The notes: a model not told the origin generated them from the letters alone. A DNA stretch of 64,000 nt from Streptomyces silvae (GCF_016745505.1 NZ_JAERUC010000081.1:1-64000), one strand, 5' to 3'. Positions 10,101 through 17,917 are shown, counted from the stretch's first letter. Numbers and translations: made by a program.

Positions 10101-12568
10101 CCGGCGAGGGCTCCCGGCTGACCTCGCCCGACCACGTCACGTACGCCGTGCACGAGGTGCCGGAGGACGGAGACGCCTTCCTGCACGCCCTGGTGGAGGG
10201 GCTGAGCAGGAGCGCGCCGGACCTGCTCACCGACCGGGGGGTGGACCTCGCGGACCGACGGGCGGCGGTGGACACAGTGCGGCGGGCGCTCGCGGCCAGG
10301 CTCATGGACCCGTCGGACGCGGATCTGCTCGACGCCGTCGCCCCGGACATCACCGACACCTTCAGCGACGCCGAGGCCACCGGGGCGGGGCTGCGGGGAT
10401 CAGGGCCGCTCGGGGAGAACACCCCTGGCGGCCGCGAGTTCGACGGGCTCGGCGGCCTGATCCCGTACTCCGTGAACCTTGGTCCCGAAGCCCGGGCCGC
10501 GCTGGCCGTCGCCCAGTTGACGCGCCCGGGCAACATGGAGGGCGAGGCGGGCTGGGACCACGGGGCCGCGGACCTGCTGCCGGTGCTGGCCGCCCGGACG
10601 TTCGACGTCGACATCACGGTCGTGGACGGCGAAGGGCGCTTCCAGGACTTCGGCCCGGGCCCGTCCGACCCCACCGGGCACCTGGCGGGTTCGCTGGACG
10701 TACGGGCGGGTGGCCCGAGACCGCGTGTGGTGCTGAGCCTGGTCGGCCGCCACTACCAGCTCGCGGTGCGGGAAGCGGCCGTGGAGGTGACGGACGAGCC
10801 CGGTGCGGAGACCGGGGCGACCTCGGCGAAGACTGCCGGGGCGGCGAAGCCGACGGTCGACGTGGTCGATCCGGCGGGCGGGACGGACGGGTCCGAAACC
10901 GGCGTGTCGAGGACCGGGCCCCGGTCCGACCGGCCGAAGCACGGCCGCACAACCGGTGAGCGGGGGCCGGGGCAGACCCCGCCCGCTCCGCCGTCCCCGC
11001 CGTTCTCGCCCGCTCCGCTTCCATCCGGCGCTGCTGCCAGGGGGCGGCCGGTGCGGGTTCCGGGCACCGGGGAGTGCCTCTTCTTCGCGCTGATCGCCGG
11101 CGACCCCGCTCACGTACGCAGCCGACTGCCCGGCCTGGCGGAGTCCCACCCCGACGCGTACGCCTGGCTGGGCGACGTGAGCGGCGTACGCGCGGACCTG
11201 AGCAGCCGCGCGGTGGTCAGGTCCGCGAGCCGGTACGAGCCGGGCGGCCCGGAGACCGCTGTCGTCAGCGCGATGCGCGAGGCCGTCCGGACCTACCTGA
11301 CCGCGAGCGAAGGCCGGCTGCCCCACGCCGTCACCGGACAGCTGCGCCTGTCGACGGTAACGGAGTTCGGGCAGCGGATCGCGCGTCTCCACCGAGCCGG
11401 GCTCGTCCCGCTGCTCGCGCACCACGGCGTGGACGCGGACACGCTGGCCGACCGGTCGGAGGCGGGCCTGCGCGCGGAGCTGGCCGCTGTGTACCCGACG
11501 AGTACGGCCCCGCTGGACACCGTGGAGACCTACGAGGTCCTGGACGCCGTCTCCCATTGGGAGGACCGCTACATGACCGATGTCGGCGAGATCTTCCTGC
11601 CCCTGCTCGCCCACGCGTTCGAGGCCAGAATCGAGGTGGCGTGGAACGGCCGCCTGGCCGACACCCGCAGGGTCGGACCCAGCGGTGCCTCCCGAGTGAT
11701 CGAGGTCCACTACAACGGCAGGGACCACTACGACGGAAGCACCGCGGAACCCACCGACCTGCTCGTCTTCGGCGAGACCGTGGCTCCGAAACGCGTCAAG
11801 CCCGAGGAGCGGGACGCCGTCGGCGACGTACGGGTGAACCCGCTGTGGACGCCCCTTGACGAGATCGACCCCGCCCTGCTGATCACCGGCAACAGGGACG
11901 CGGTCTGGATCTACACGGTGAACCCGGAGGGGCGGGTCCTGCTCGGCAGCGAACGGCCGAGCGCGATCGTCACGCCCGAGCAGTTCGAGGCGCTGCTCGC
12001 AGGCATGCGGCGGGTGACCCCGGACCTGACGGCGGACGAGCTGCGGGACGACCTGGACGGGCTGGGGCACACGGGCATCGCGGCCCGCTTCGGTGAGTCA
12101 GGACTGTCGGACACCGGGATGAGCCGGATCTCGGGAGAGTTCCGGTGGAGTCAGAAGCTGGAGCGGTGGACGGTGAACGACAAGTCGGGCCGCTACATGA
12201 GCGGGGCTGTCCGGCCCGGTCTCGATCCGGCCGTGGCGGCGGGCTGGCTGGGAGAGGTGGCGGGACTCTTCACGGAACGGCTGGGCGTGCGGGTCGTGCC
12301 CGAACAGGTCAAGACCGCGTCCGCCGGGCCGCCCGGTGCTCCGCCTCCCCCGCCGCCGCCCGTGGTGCCGGTCAAGGGGATGGTGTCGCTCGCGGAACTC
12401 GCCGCCGCCGGGGTGACGCTGTCGCTGTCCCAGTCCACGCAGGCGGCGCTGCTCGGTGACAAACTCCCCGTGGCCGAACTGGGGCTGACCTCGGAACAGC
12501 ACCGGCTGGTGCGGGTGCAACGGGGTGAGCCCGACACGTCGGGGGCCGTACATCCGCTGCTCGACTGA
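1109..12568 (+). CDS. Giant (3,819 aa) ESX-type polymorphic toxin-like protein with metzincin and tandem OTU-like modules
   Basis: The GTG start directly abuts the upstream stop. Residues 1-230 resemble the helical CpnT/WXG-like N-terminal region of exported actinobacterial toxins, with hydrophobic segments around 114-180. Residues ~330-760 are a Pro/Thr/Ser/Ala-rich linker. A following domain carries HEISHMLGLRD at 878-888, an exact HExxHxxGxxD metzincin pattern as in snapalysins. Residues ~1000-2730 form a long beta-rich region. Residues ~2740-2960 are an Ala/Arg/Glu coiled coil. Two OTU-like modules follow. In the first the expected catalytic cysteine is Ala3023 (DGDAF), though His3215 (GRHY) is kept. 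In the second, GTGECLF gives Cys3323 and a His at 3540 (RDHYDGS). A C-terminal domain of unknown type and a Pro-rich stretch end the protein. Probably an exported antibacterial or host-directed effector. No immunity gene is recognised; a truncated insertion element begins two bases after the stop. Confidence 0.85.
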   Translation: MQEIDFPEDVRKMLWVLLGEMPLQARENLAWNSRDLYLDLAKRVVELRGAIQQSVRNAGHALPEDVARGYTQGLSLLTGDGGVDRLQGFVDQLDDMARGQIDYSMKIQESKWEIIAEIVMLLIELAFLAALAFFTGGTSISQMALARARSRLALLMIIDRLLRMTHLAPALSEAFVEAIQTLAVKLTQIAVNPPGRRPSGIDWGDVGKAAAFGALGGVFGSVFGHFSNNFKSWFRNGGGQYLDHLKTDFPKRNPVLSKGLNDAYDVPAVFVVSGLSETLAEVLVTGLFDGTWEFKWETFVGSGTSGVFGMYAESAVGQGALWLNDKFLAPPVAPGRLNDPPRKGGTPGDGPGASTAPSTGPGAGPGPVMGRGLPLTMTPPATVPPPVTMPLPAVPPAFLSPAPEPPPVAPSPPVTTPVAPTASGTPTTPVPSTSLTSTPFATSSQTVDGPASTPAPMPSDSVRSGLSDTARLGSGASGPSWGSAPVSQRAVPPPLAETLLPPPESVSDDAMAAAEAIRPSAGPGAATGAPQRSAEATEMSGDDTEAALGREPSGAPATVPHVPVSSSPAASPDASPPPARRGPGVDRTGPADEPGRELPDHSGTTDAGTTDAGTTRFGTADSETAITGAAPPSAPAVAPDSTSTALSVAPASPLPTTSATGVPGPASPVPAPSTALPATTTPAYGPDTAAPSAASTPSSPDMRSAERQEPSGAAAPAGLGTPESPEASGRGALGSPAWEAARAGAVPEARSHTWVDPLSAPPDPQRPGQTTQFVVRSKFDVRRFEAGGELVTDLTVQVGVGRSGGLPEGVWEKVLSGVETVFNAPGHRLLNGDLLHVTVERVESDPHPNGLDVQIVGRDRQMTRSAWWADAHPVDYAHEISHMLGLRDESRHAVAPHRPDIGGSLLGDYRRPAPQGLVQGGLRGRHLDLIAAHIGDPPAVRPTTTGSTPATPAPAAAPAPITAPATASAPATATTSVTVPPSASRQATAGRAPGAEPYAPVLPGTRPPVLDRGLPRPLGGRREPVDFGNGTRMPAYIDDVGELIGDVPPAILLSLVSGGMTFGHSDVVLRGTGQALAEIGRVLAEGGDTVRPAPSGKGRSTGSALMDDVTYAFTHEPKTLAGDGRVFPYTARDGGVRKLAVTVRHYGDWEQFTDTYGSPVKVDGMHRSVAAAGQNKTMQSVTQLALGGPVGPVGAAAFSGFGRIGLRLGRTDRVGYGQTEQGTTQTETRSLDGSRVYLDHVYYELRVTDAEGRTVTGTAPALRGFAVRNGLSVRLPDSVTSTKAAPGRIPRSMELDRQSSYRLVRTEGFGPVSRMRDWAAQELGVAPGSTAYGELNSFFSSLSFQRQSPALSRGRVTTVPLFADDKARTPLGVFVVDVVPGRATLITETADAEMRDINTLTVRNDRSLQKTAAVGIDGVAGPAFNFFDLADSTLNLRLQFGGAFRYLFSVSRTAGLGGSGAIKSAGQVKGNLTGLYLVRKTVHVQLSGNTTPPRQFHTWSVDRMTRTEARRLAGWDDGLRRASRTGAPEPFAPAYLTRDRPHTLGMHRVEEFAFDDGTRTGPPDPAGQRRTLLDTFADEVLTALAAAYPGLVARLHQLAPPERRTWGERTAALLGPSGSSAGARPLPSRWRDDDAYRTALANTLEVLTALSHRSMAGNLEALTTTGIRVRFVEPGRIGQGHRYIWLRGELTNRRFEGVQDDFKLRYSSVGVERVDGQKSSKRLGEAGVEGLLAFRDPMADDIGAPHNAGGPSAGVRWGWQSDDETGFGATATYEPMTVSAGPSHLYRYDLSLTVDRGGYWRFRGLLRGAATLGLLGTQPFVFRQPLDLLVGTTPGGRTVGGGPRTGQVLISIPGSHAPAVDPHGRGAVNPYTAVATQPVRTLRPDRARALALGDLSRPGSLVRAADVVGEAGPVTPDGRGSRMFRELQNHPFLTVGVVPSPALVAALGQVMASGSGGAWQLTEEGAPTREAVLRAFQAQYLTANFDQSSGPLGWSASGLMGKGPYATLWANFRHLTAVDGVRALTGAVPMDTEMVLGGSGQSTGKLTRTRTFFTGGQIVYARSHATGPGLLGTYGLVASPWSTADQTSRTVARSFVHDMNRKGFGHQVLVSGTAEHWLALTSSLLGSKAAGRPLVPDRLAAAAGRMTTVPGGWLAHVPEKSAHLVGLIEDGMGEVPRYTQARWSPQPWLRENNFGTYAVNALDPSAVLAAFERRVAALGLDDAGRERVRTLVSSRVLRSLDKEMTGGGASIPARTGAWGWHSIRLGRRQIRIRVQLVPGEAAFTMLDHSVEMEENRRAIETVTEGAESTKGADFGYLVGEAVHTENSTAVAAGPTFTETGSGRKSSGESRTESTLTVFRVASTEPYAEIATPYTLRITLEADDPPPEGRGTVRTGFDRFRGKQVLTEEGPAGTLREHVPLSLMVPDTDPGADLLEAPDLTALAAPRQGVSPYVLGPDTLHGDGSLKPFRFPDTGFDVRRIVGLADIQVANTYALALSYDAGFSMDGPDAPRRARDTGLTRLGTGSAQALEDGTGNAALTAYYHRATTPQGYGIPGLSEKNIVGDERAQLDLYAKPDFSRARLLTVADGKKMEMLRRTGAGAAATVGRENAQDSALGAGVLISSDKTGLHQLGGSGTGPYAAEGDALPTSADQLTSINTKPKTGRVFLFAVPTSWLSVADVRRGVKDTRVGRFVGGTFGHVRPGPKAVSSQAYALVWVRDDVARELGLIDDTNFPARVGAAWDAVGSASKAWVDADKAYWKKRRAAIGLREERDAARITLAGAERAAEADGRRLAAAGRAAEGPRNALAEATAHRNEVREQVGAARTELDALVESAGEVAHDGWADLMREQIMAARGTLVASEARLRAAEARMAALRGPAEEAGRAVRRAEEEVAAAALRVATAARRRDAAVSAFDNRRALLDALRTTAETAAAEYHRVRAATDQLTRWHQEAATAEGRARLAGRPEPPAVSHRKPAAAPPPPEPSAATRPPVYTRTGTGEGSRLTSPDHVTYAVHEVPEDGDAFLHALVEGLSRSAPDLLTDRGVDLADRRAAVDTVRRALAARLMDPSDADLLDAVAPDITDTFSDAEATGAGLRGSGPLGENTPGGREFDGLGGLIPYSVNLGPEARAALAVAQLTRPGNMEGEAGWDHGAADLLPVLAARTFDVDITVVDGEGRFQDFGPGPSDPTGHLAGSLDVRAGGPRPRVVLSLVGRHYQLAVREAAVEVTDEPGAETGATSAKTAGAAKPTVDVVDPAGGTDGSETGVSRTGPRSDRPKHGRTTGERGPGQTPPAPPSPPFSPAPLPSGAAARGRPVRVPGTGECLFFALIAGDPAHVRSRLPGLAESHPDAYAWLGDVSGVRADLSSRAVVRSASRYEPGGPETAVVSAMREAVRTYLTASEGRLPHAVTGQLRLSTVTEFGQRIARLHRAGLVPLLAHHGVDADTLADRSEAGLRAELAAVYPTSTAPLDTVETYEVLDAVSHWEDRYMTDVGEIFLPLLAHAFEARIEVAWNGRLADTRRVGPSGASRVIEVHYNGRDHYDGSTAEPTDLLVFGETVAPKRVKPEERDAVGDVRVNPLWTPLDEIDPALLITGNRDAVWIYTVNPEGRVLLGSERPSAIVTPEQFEALLAGMRRVTPDLTADELRDDLDGLGHTGIAARFGESGLSDTGMSRISGEFRWSQKLERWTVNDKSGRYMSGAVRPGLDPAVAAGWLGEVAGLFTERLGVRVVPEQVKTASAGPPGAPPPPPPPVVPVKGMVSLAELAAAGVTLSLSQSTQAALLGDKLPVAELGLTSEQHRLVRVQRGEPDTSGAVHPLLD

Positions 12569-12570
12569 CC

Positions 12571-13119
12571 GGCTCTGTTCACGAGAACCGGTTCTGGTCC
12601 GACTTCTGTGGTGTGCCTACTGCCTGTGACCGTCTGTCTGCTGCTAGGTCTCGCGAGATCGTCCGGAAACTGCCAGTGCCGACCGCGTTCGGCTGATGGT
12701 TCTGGGCTGTGCGCGAGGTACTGCTCCGATGGGAAGAGCTGCTCTTCCTGGCGGATCCCGGGATCAGAGTGGAGTCGGCCCAGGAGGATGGCGAGGTGAT
12801 CCGAGTCGGTGTCAGATGCCGGACGGCTGGGTCTCGGTGTCCAGGCTGCGGTAGGTGTTCGGGGCGGTTGCACGGCTCCTACCTGCGGTTTCCCGCCGAC
12901 CTACCCGTGGCAGGACGGCGGGTGGTGCTGCGACTCGGCGTCCGGCGCTTCACGGGCGAAGACATCTCCTGCGCGCGACGGACGTTCGTCGCGCAGGTCG
13001 CGGACCTGACCCGGCGGTACAGCCAGCGGACCGAGCGAATGCGGTCAGCCCTGGCCGAGGTCGGCCTCGCCCTGGCTGGCTGCGCCGGCGCAAGGCTGGC
13101 CGATGTCTTCGGGGCGTGA
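12571..13119 (+). mobile_element. Truncated ISL3-family insertion sequence
   Basis: It starts with ggctctgttcacgagaacc, which matches the left terminal repeat of the intact element at 16091. The distance from terminus to transposase start is similar in both (about 138 and 133 bases). Similarity to the intact copy stops near 13115-13119, where cas7-related sequence begins on the other strand. No right terminus is present, so the element lost its 3' two thirds by deletion or recombination. It begins two bases after the stop of the giant toxin gene. Confidence 0.75.
12709..13119 (+). pseudogene. ISL3-family transposase, N-terminal fragment
   Basis: From a GTG start the frame reads 136 residues that align along their whole length with the first ~140 residues of the intact transposase at 16224. 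The CPGCG zinc-finger motif, the shared GSYLRFPAD segment and a TRRYSQRTERMRS helix are recognisable. The reading frame ends when it runs into unrelated DNA at the deletion junction. The DDE catalytic region is wholly missing, so it cannot transpose. The second cysteine pair of the finger is partly altered compared with the intact copy. Confidence 0.75.
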
Positions 13120-13773
<654 letters not shown>

Positions 13774-14457
13774 GTTTGTCGTCTGTACATTCCAGTCCCT
13801 TCAGTCCCTCCGTCGTGTGGGGTCTGGGCAGTTGGCCCTCGGCCCCGGTCGACAAGGCTCCCGTGCGAGTGAAGCCAACGAGAGCGACTATCTGCGACCG
13901 AGGCGCCGCCAGCACATCCGCGGTGGCCCTCCCCGCCACTAGGAATCCGCCGGTTCACCGGCTGGCCGACGCAGCGCCCTGAGATCCTGACCGACGGCTC
14001 ACGCCTTGTTCAATCAGGCCGCCCTGGCAGCGAACGACCTGGCCACCGCGAAACAGATCGGGGGGTCCGTCCTCATGGCGATTCACGCCTTGACTGACCA
14101 CCGACAACCACGGCACGCTCAAGCTGCTGCGCGCACTGCGTATCGAGGTCCTCAAGCCGCGTGAAAGCCGCCGCCAAAGACGAAGGGCGTCGGCCCCCTC
14201 GTGAGCGGTCACGCCACGAGGCAGCGCGGGCACGGGTGATGAGGCGTGGGCGCAGGGCGGGAGAGCAGCCTGCTCCCCGAGCAGCAGCGGCAGGTAGGAC
14301 TCGGGCTGACGCCCCTGCTCTCACAGCAATACCAGGCGGGCCACGCTCGCCGCCGACAAACTCGCCGTGCTCGCCGCCCTCGGACTGCAGTGGGCAGACT
14401 GACTCCACGAAGATGGTGCCCGCCATGGAGGATCCCAGCGGGCGCCCTACCGGTTTG
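13774..14457. other. Gene-poor stretch with degenerate fragments
   Basis: No intact gene is convincing here. Plus-strand fragments look like decayed coding sequence. Around 14003-14100 a frame reads FNQAALAANDLATAKQIGG. Around 14341-14402 another ends in DKLAVLAALGLQWAD before a stop, reminiscent of the C-terminus of helicase-associated-domain proteins. The frames are short and broken, consistent with the decay seen on both sides. Confidence 0.3.
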
Positions 14458-14826
14458 TCACTGGGCCGGGATCGGCTGGGTCAGGTTCACCGGGTTGCCG
14501 TCGGGGTCCTGAATGTGGGCGACGCGCTGTCCCCACGGCATGTCGTTGGGGCCGCTGCGGACCGAGCCGCCCAGAGCCTCCACGCGGCCGAGCGTTTCGT
14601 CGACGTCGTCAACACCGATGCTGAGCAGCATCCGCGGTGCAGCCCCGGTCCCCAGGTCCGTCTTGGCTACTAGCCCGAGGTCGGTGTCGCCGATGCGCAA
14701 GCCGCGGTAGAAGGCTGGCCCTTTCTCCGGTACCCGGAAGGTCTCCTCGGCGCCGAACAGCTTCGTATAGAAGCCGAGCAGGACGTCCTGGTCGGCAGTC
14801 AGGATCACTGGCTGGATGGTGGACAT
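14458..14826 (-). CDS. VOC-family (glyoxalase/bleomycin-resistance fold) protein
   Basis: A 122-residue protein, MSTIQPVILTADQD. The start was chosen for its aggag ribosome site 5-6 bases upstream; longer in-frame starts lack one. It has the beta-alpha-beta-beta-beta repeats of the vicinal oxygen chelate fold: FYTKLFGAEETF, then GLRIGDTDLGLV, LLSIGVDDVDETL and the C-terminal DPDGNPVNLTQ signature. Such proteins isomerise or bind small metabolites, or sequester bleomycin-type drugs; substrate is not predictable. It stands alone in a decayed region and appears intact. A second VOC protein lies at 33211 but is not closely similar. Confidence 0.8.
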   Translation of the reverse strand: MSTIQPVILTADQDVLLGFYTKLFGAEETFRVPEKGPAFYRGLRIGDTDLGLVAKTDLGTGAAPRMLLSIGVDDVDETLGRVEALGGSVRSGPNDMPWGQRVAHIQDPDGNPVNLTQPIPAQ

Positions 14827-15020
14827 GGCACTCCTATGGAGAACGGTCGTGTCGCTGGGTAGACCGCTCGCGGAGGGTGAAGTAATCGGCAAAGCCGCCC
14901 TGCCAGGCGATCTCCCTGCCGGATTGCCGTCCACGACCAGCGTGAGTAGCCCGAGAGCCGGTCACCTCAGCCCCTTCCTCGGCCTGCGGTTCAAGTCGGG
15001 GAGGCATCACTCGATGCAAT

Positions 15021-15066
15021 GACGGCGCCCGCCCTCGGCCTTCTTCCGGGGGCGGCGGGCGCCGTC
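15021..15066 (+). terminator. Hairpin of 13 bp, probable orphan terminator
   Basis: Arms gacggcgcccgcc (15021-15033) and ggcgggcgccgtc (15054-15066) are perfect inverted repeats around a 20-base loop. No T-run follows, as is usual in this genus. No clear intact gene ends here on either strand, so it may be left from a lost gene. The surrounding gap 14827-15404 holds only short unassignable frames. One on the plus strand near 15240-15330 has a CTQRCERCG cysteine cluster. Confidence 0.4.
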
Positions 15067-15404
15067 GTGATGGGGCTCAGAGCACAGCCCCCCGGGCGTG
15101 AGGGCTCCGGGGGGACCGACCGAGAGAAATGCTGCTCTGAGACGTGGGCCCGTGGCAGGTTGTGGCGCTGTCCCGGAGTGCGGGCGCGATGCGCCTATAT
15201 GCTCAGGTGGATCTGGAAGTCGGCTTCCGTGAACCCGTCAAGCGAAGGCCTCAGCGCTTGACTGTGACGCACGGCAGCCGGTCATGCCCCTTGACCTGTA
15301 CACAGCGCTGCGAGCGGTGCGGGAAGTTTTTGTTGTATTCGGGTGATGGCGGGGTGCCGTCGGGCATGGCTATGCCTCGGGGCCACACCGAGTCGGCAGC
15401 CGCG

Positions 15405-15647
15405 TCACGCTGCACCCTCCGTCCGCCGGCCGCCGCGGGCCCGCCGCCGTAGGTCCACCCGGGCCGCAGGCGTGCGGCCCGGCGGGGTGGACCAGAAGGG
15501 GTGCCAGTGGATCCGGACGGACAGGGCAAGCAGGCGGCGGCGGAGCTCGGTGGTGCGGCGTGGGCGCGGGAGGGCGAGTGCGCGGCAGGTGTCGTGCCAC
15601 TCCTGCTGGGCTCGTACGAGGTCGTCAGGGAAGGGGAAGCGCTCCAT
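15405..15647 (-). CDS. Small conserved-type hypothetical protein (80 aa)
   Basis: An 80-residue, Arg-rich protein starting MERFPFPDDLVRAQQEWH, with a helical N-terminus and a tryptophan-containing middle (RIHWHPFWSTPPGRTPAARV). I recognise this as the pattern of a small uncharacterised Streptomyces family, but no function is known to me. The ATG at 15647 is followed by good third-position GC bias. No domain, signal peptide or membrane segment is seen. It lies between a VOC gene and a decayed fragment, so it may be a survivor of the older gene content here. Confidence 0.5.
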   Translation of the reverse strand: MERFPFPDDLVRAQQEWHDTCRALALPRPRRTTELRRRLLALSVRIHWHPFWSTPPGRTPAARVDLRRRARGGRRTEGAA

Positions 15648-15689
15648 CCACTAATTAGATTGCATGTTCGATTTTTCATGCTACTCAGA

Positions 15690-16090
15690 CGCTCCGGAAG
15701 ATCTCCCACCCCTGCCCGGCCGACGGCGCCAACTGGTGGGGCCTGGTCCCCCTCCCCCTGTCCGGCCTCGGGCATCACCCCGGGCTCCGGCGTGCTCCCG
15801 CGTTCCAGCTGATGGCCGCACTGGAGAAGGCCCAGAACGGCCGCGAGACGCACCGTCGCCGTCTCGCCCGCGAACACGCCCAACGACCGGCTCCCCAGCC
15901 CCCAGTCGCCGTCCCCGCCCCGGCCGCGCCCGCTCAGCCGTCCACCGAAGGGGCAACGTTCCCCCAGCCCGTTCAGCCGATGCTCCCGCCGGCTCAGTCT
16001 CCGGCCGGTCGCCCGCAGGCACCCCAGTCCCGCCCCCCGGTTCACCTGGCGCGGCCTGCTACGAAGCCGCCGCATCGGAAGGACCCGGTT
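15690..16090 (+). pseudogene. 3' part of an unrecognised gene, ended by the IS
   Basis: An open frame reads CPADGANWWGLVPLPLSGLG, continues through a helical Arg/Glu stretch (MAALEKAQNGRETHRRRL) and then a Pro/Ala/Gln-rich tail. The frame runs straight into the left terminus of the insertion element at 16091, so its natural 3' end is missing. No proper start is visible upstream. Codon use looks like a real coding sequence. Family unknown; a plasmid or phage replication-type protein is possible but unproven. Confidence 0.35.
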
Positions 16091-16131
16091 GGCTTTGTCC
16101 ATGAGAACGGGTTCTGGCTCAGGTTGTGTGA
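16091..16131 (+). repeat. Left terminal inverted repeat of the ISL3-like element
   Basis: It begins ggctttgtccatgagaac. Its reverse complement matches 18000-18040 at most positions, and it also matches the start of the truncated copy at 12571. The match across three sites defines the element's outer end. Confidence 0.8.
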
Positions 16132-16223
16132 TCCGTGCACTGTGAGTGAAGGCTGAACTGTGTGGAGGGCATGGGAAGTTGCCTCAAAGCGAGCAGTGGC
16201 ACGAGTGACCGGGCCGACAGTTC

Positions 16224-17831
16224 GTGGCTGTGGATGAGATCTTGTTCCGGCTGGAAGAGCTGTTGTTCCCGTCGATCGCAGACGTCGCGGTGCTGTCGGT
16301 AGACGTGAACATCGCGATAGTGCGTGTTGATGTGCGGTGCACCGCAGCCGGTGCCTCGTGTCCGGGTTGTGGGGCGTGGTCAGCCAAGGTGCACGGCTCC
16401 TACCTGCGGTTTCCCGCTGATGTTCCGAGTGCGGGACGAAGCGTCGTTCTCCAACTTCAGGTCCGCCGGTTCGCCTGCTGGAACGTTGAGTGCGGACGTC
16501 GCACGTTCGTCGAGCAGATACCCGGCCTGACCCGGAGGAACGGTCAGCGGACCGAGCGGCTCCGGTCGACTCTGGCCGCGATCGGTCTTGCCCTCGCGGG
16601 CCGGGCCGGCGCCCGCCTGGCCGACATCGTGGGTGCGGGGGTCAGCCGCAGCACGGTCCTGCGGTTGGTCGACGCGCTTCCCGAGCCGGAGGTGCCCGCT
16701 CCGCGGGTGGTCGGCGTCGACGAGTACGCCACCCGCAAGGGCCGCCACTACGGCACGGTCCTCGTCGACGTGGAAACCCGCCGGCCGATCGACCTGCTGC
16801 CGGACCGGGAGTCGTCGAGCCTGGCCGCATGGCTGGCCCAGCGACCCGGAATCGAGGTCGTGTGCCGGGATCGTGCGCCGTTCTTCGCCGAGGGCACCAC
16901 GGCCGGTGCACCGCAGGCTGTGCAGGTCGCAGACCGGTGGCACCTCTGGCACAACCTCAGCGAGGCCGCCGAGCGGAGCATCGCCCAGCACCGCCGATGT
17001 CTGCGTGTTCTGGCTCCCGAGACACCTGAAACGCCCGAGACGGAGCCAGAACCTGCGCAGGAGTTGTCCGGCTCGCCTTGGCCGACCGGCCACCGGTTCG
17101 CCGACCGGACCCGGACCGTTCACGCCTCGGTCCACGCCCTGGTGGAGGCGGGGCACAGTCGCCGCGCGATCCAGCGGCAGCTCCGCATGACAAGCCGAAC
17201 CGTCAAACGGTACGCGGACGCCGCCAGGCCGGAAGACCTTTTCACCGGGCAGTGGCAGGCAAGGACCTCGGTTCTCGACGAGTACAAGCCCTACCTCGAC
17301 GACCGCTGGAACGAGGGCTGCACCAACGCCTGGAAACTGTGGGAAGAGATCGTCCCGCTCGGCTACACGGGCAGCTACCAGCGGGTTCGCGCCTACCTTC
17401 GCCAGAAACGCACCTCGCTGCGGCCGGTGACGGCCCGTCCGCCTTCGCCCCGAAGCGTCGCCGGATGGGTCCTCCGCCGTCCGGAGAATCTCTCCGAGAC
17501 CGAACAGCTCAACTTGAAGCACGTCCGGGCCAACTGCCCCGAAATTGACGCACTCACCAGGCACGTTCGGTCCTTCGCGACCATGCTCACTGAGCGCCAG
17601 GGTGAGCGCCTGCCGGATTGGCTCACCGCCGTGAGACAGGACGACCTGCCCAGCCTCCACACGCTCGCCGCGGGCATCGACCGCGACCGCGAAGCCGTCA
17701 TCGCCGGCCTCACCCTCCCCTGGAACTCGGGCGTCGTCGAAGGCCATGTCAACAGGATCAAGATGCTCAAGCGCCAGATGTTCGGTCGCGCAGGATTTCA
17801 ACTCCTACGGAAACGCGTCCTGTTGGCATGA
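16224..17831 (+). CDS. ISL3-family transposase
   Basis: A 535-residue transposase beginning MAVDEILFRLEELLF (GTG start, frame matched to the truncated copy at 12709). It has an N-terminal zinc finger (CPGCG about residue 50, second Cys around WNVECGRRTF) and a helix-turn-helix-like segment (GVSRSTVLRLVDALP). The DDE domain begins VVGVDEYATRKGRHYGTVL, which supplies the first Asp, with a later AVQVADRWHLWHNL motif holding the second. The C-terminal EGHVNRIKMLKRQMFGRAGF supplies the final Glu. A second HTH-like segment (GHSRRAIQRQL) sits near the middle. All catalytic regions are present, and length and domain order fit the family. It is likely active or recently active. Confidence 0.92.
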   Translation: MAVDEILFRLEELLFPSIADVAVLSVDVNIAIVRVDVRCTAAGASCPGCGAWSAKVHGSYLRFPADVPSAGRSVVLQLQVRRFACWNVECGRRTFVEQIPGLTRRNGQRTERLRSTLAAIGLALAGRAGARLADIVGAGVSRSTVLRLVDALPEPEVPAPRVVGVDEYATRKGRHYGTVLVDVETRRPIDLLPDRESSSLAAWLAQRPGIEVVCRDRAPFFAEGTTAGAPQAVQVADRWHLWHNLSEAAERSIAQHRRCLRVLAPETPETPETEPEPAQELSGSPWPTGHRFADRTRTVHASVHALVEAGHSRRAIQRQLRMTSRTVKRYADAARPEDLFTGQWQARTSVLDEYKPYLDDRWNEGCTNAWKLWEEIVPLGYTGSYQRVRAYLRQKRTSLRPVTARPPSPRSVAGWVLRRPENLSETEQLNLKHVRANCPEIDALTRHVRSFATMLTERQGERLPDWLTAVRQDDLPSLHTLAAGIDRDREAVIAGLTLPWNSGVVEGHVNRIKMLKRQMFGRAGFQLLRKRVLLA

Positions 17832-17843
17832 GCCAGGGTGGGA

Positions 17844-17917
17844 TGGGGCTGGCCGGATTCGAACCGGCGTCCTCCCACATGCGGTGAAGGCGCGACAGCC
17901 ACTGCGCTACGAGCCCC
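17844..17917 (-). tRNA. Degenerate tRNA-like sequence inside the IS
   Basis: On the minus strand, 74 bases fold as a near-tRNA. The acceptor is GGGGCU-G with CAGCCCC, with one bulged C. Positions 8-9 are TA, a GCGC/GCGC D-stem encloses a loop with the paired GG, and the T-arm GCCGG-TTCGAAT-CCGGC is perfect, with discriminator A. The anticodon arm is poor: no U33 and no clean 5-bp stem, so no anticodon is assigned. The acceptor pairing extends outward: 17837-17851 and 17912-17926 form a long stem with one wobble. It lies between the transposase stop and the right IS terminus. Pseudo-tRNA or structured RNA are both possible. Confidence 0.4.

Noticed and set aside
15812-16156. An intact 114-residue gene from the ATG at 15812
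   Set aside because: The frame reads coding-like sequence well upstream of this ATG and then runs into the IS terminus, so it is a gene fragment and not a complete small gene.
17844-17917. Calling this a functional tRNA with a defined anticodon
   Set aside because: There is a bulged base in the acceptor, no U33 and an irregular anticodon stem. Several alignments are possible and none gives a standard arm.
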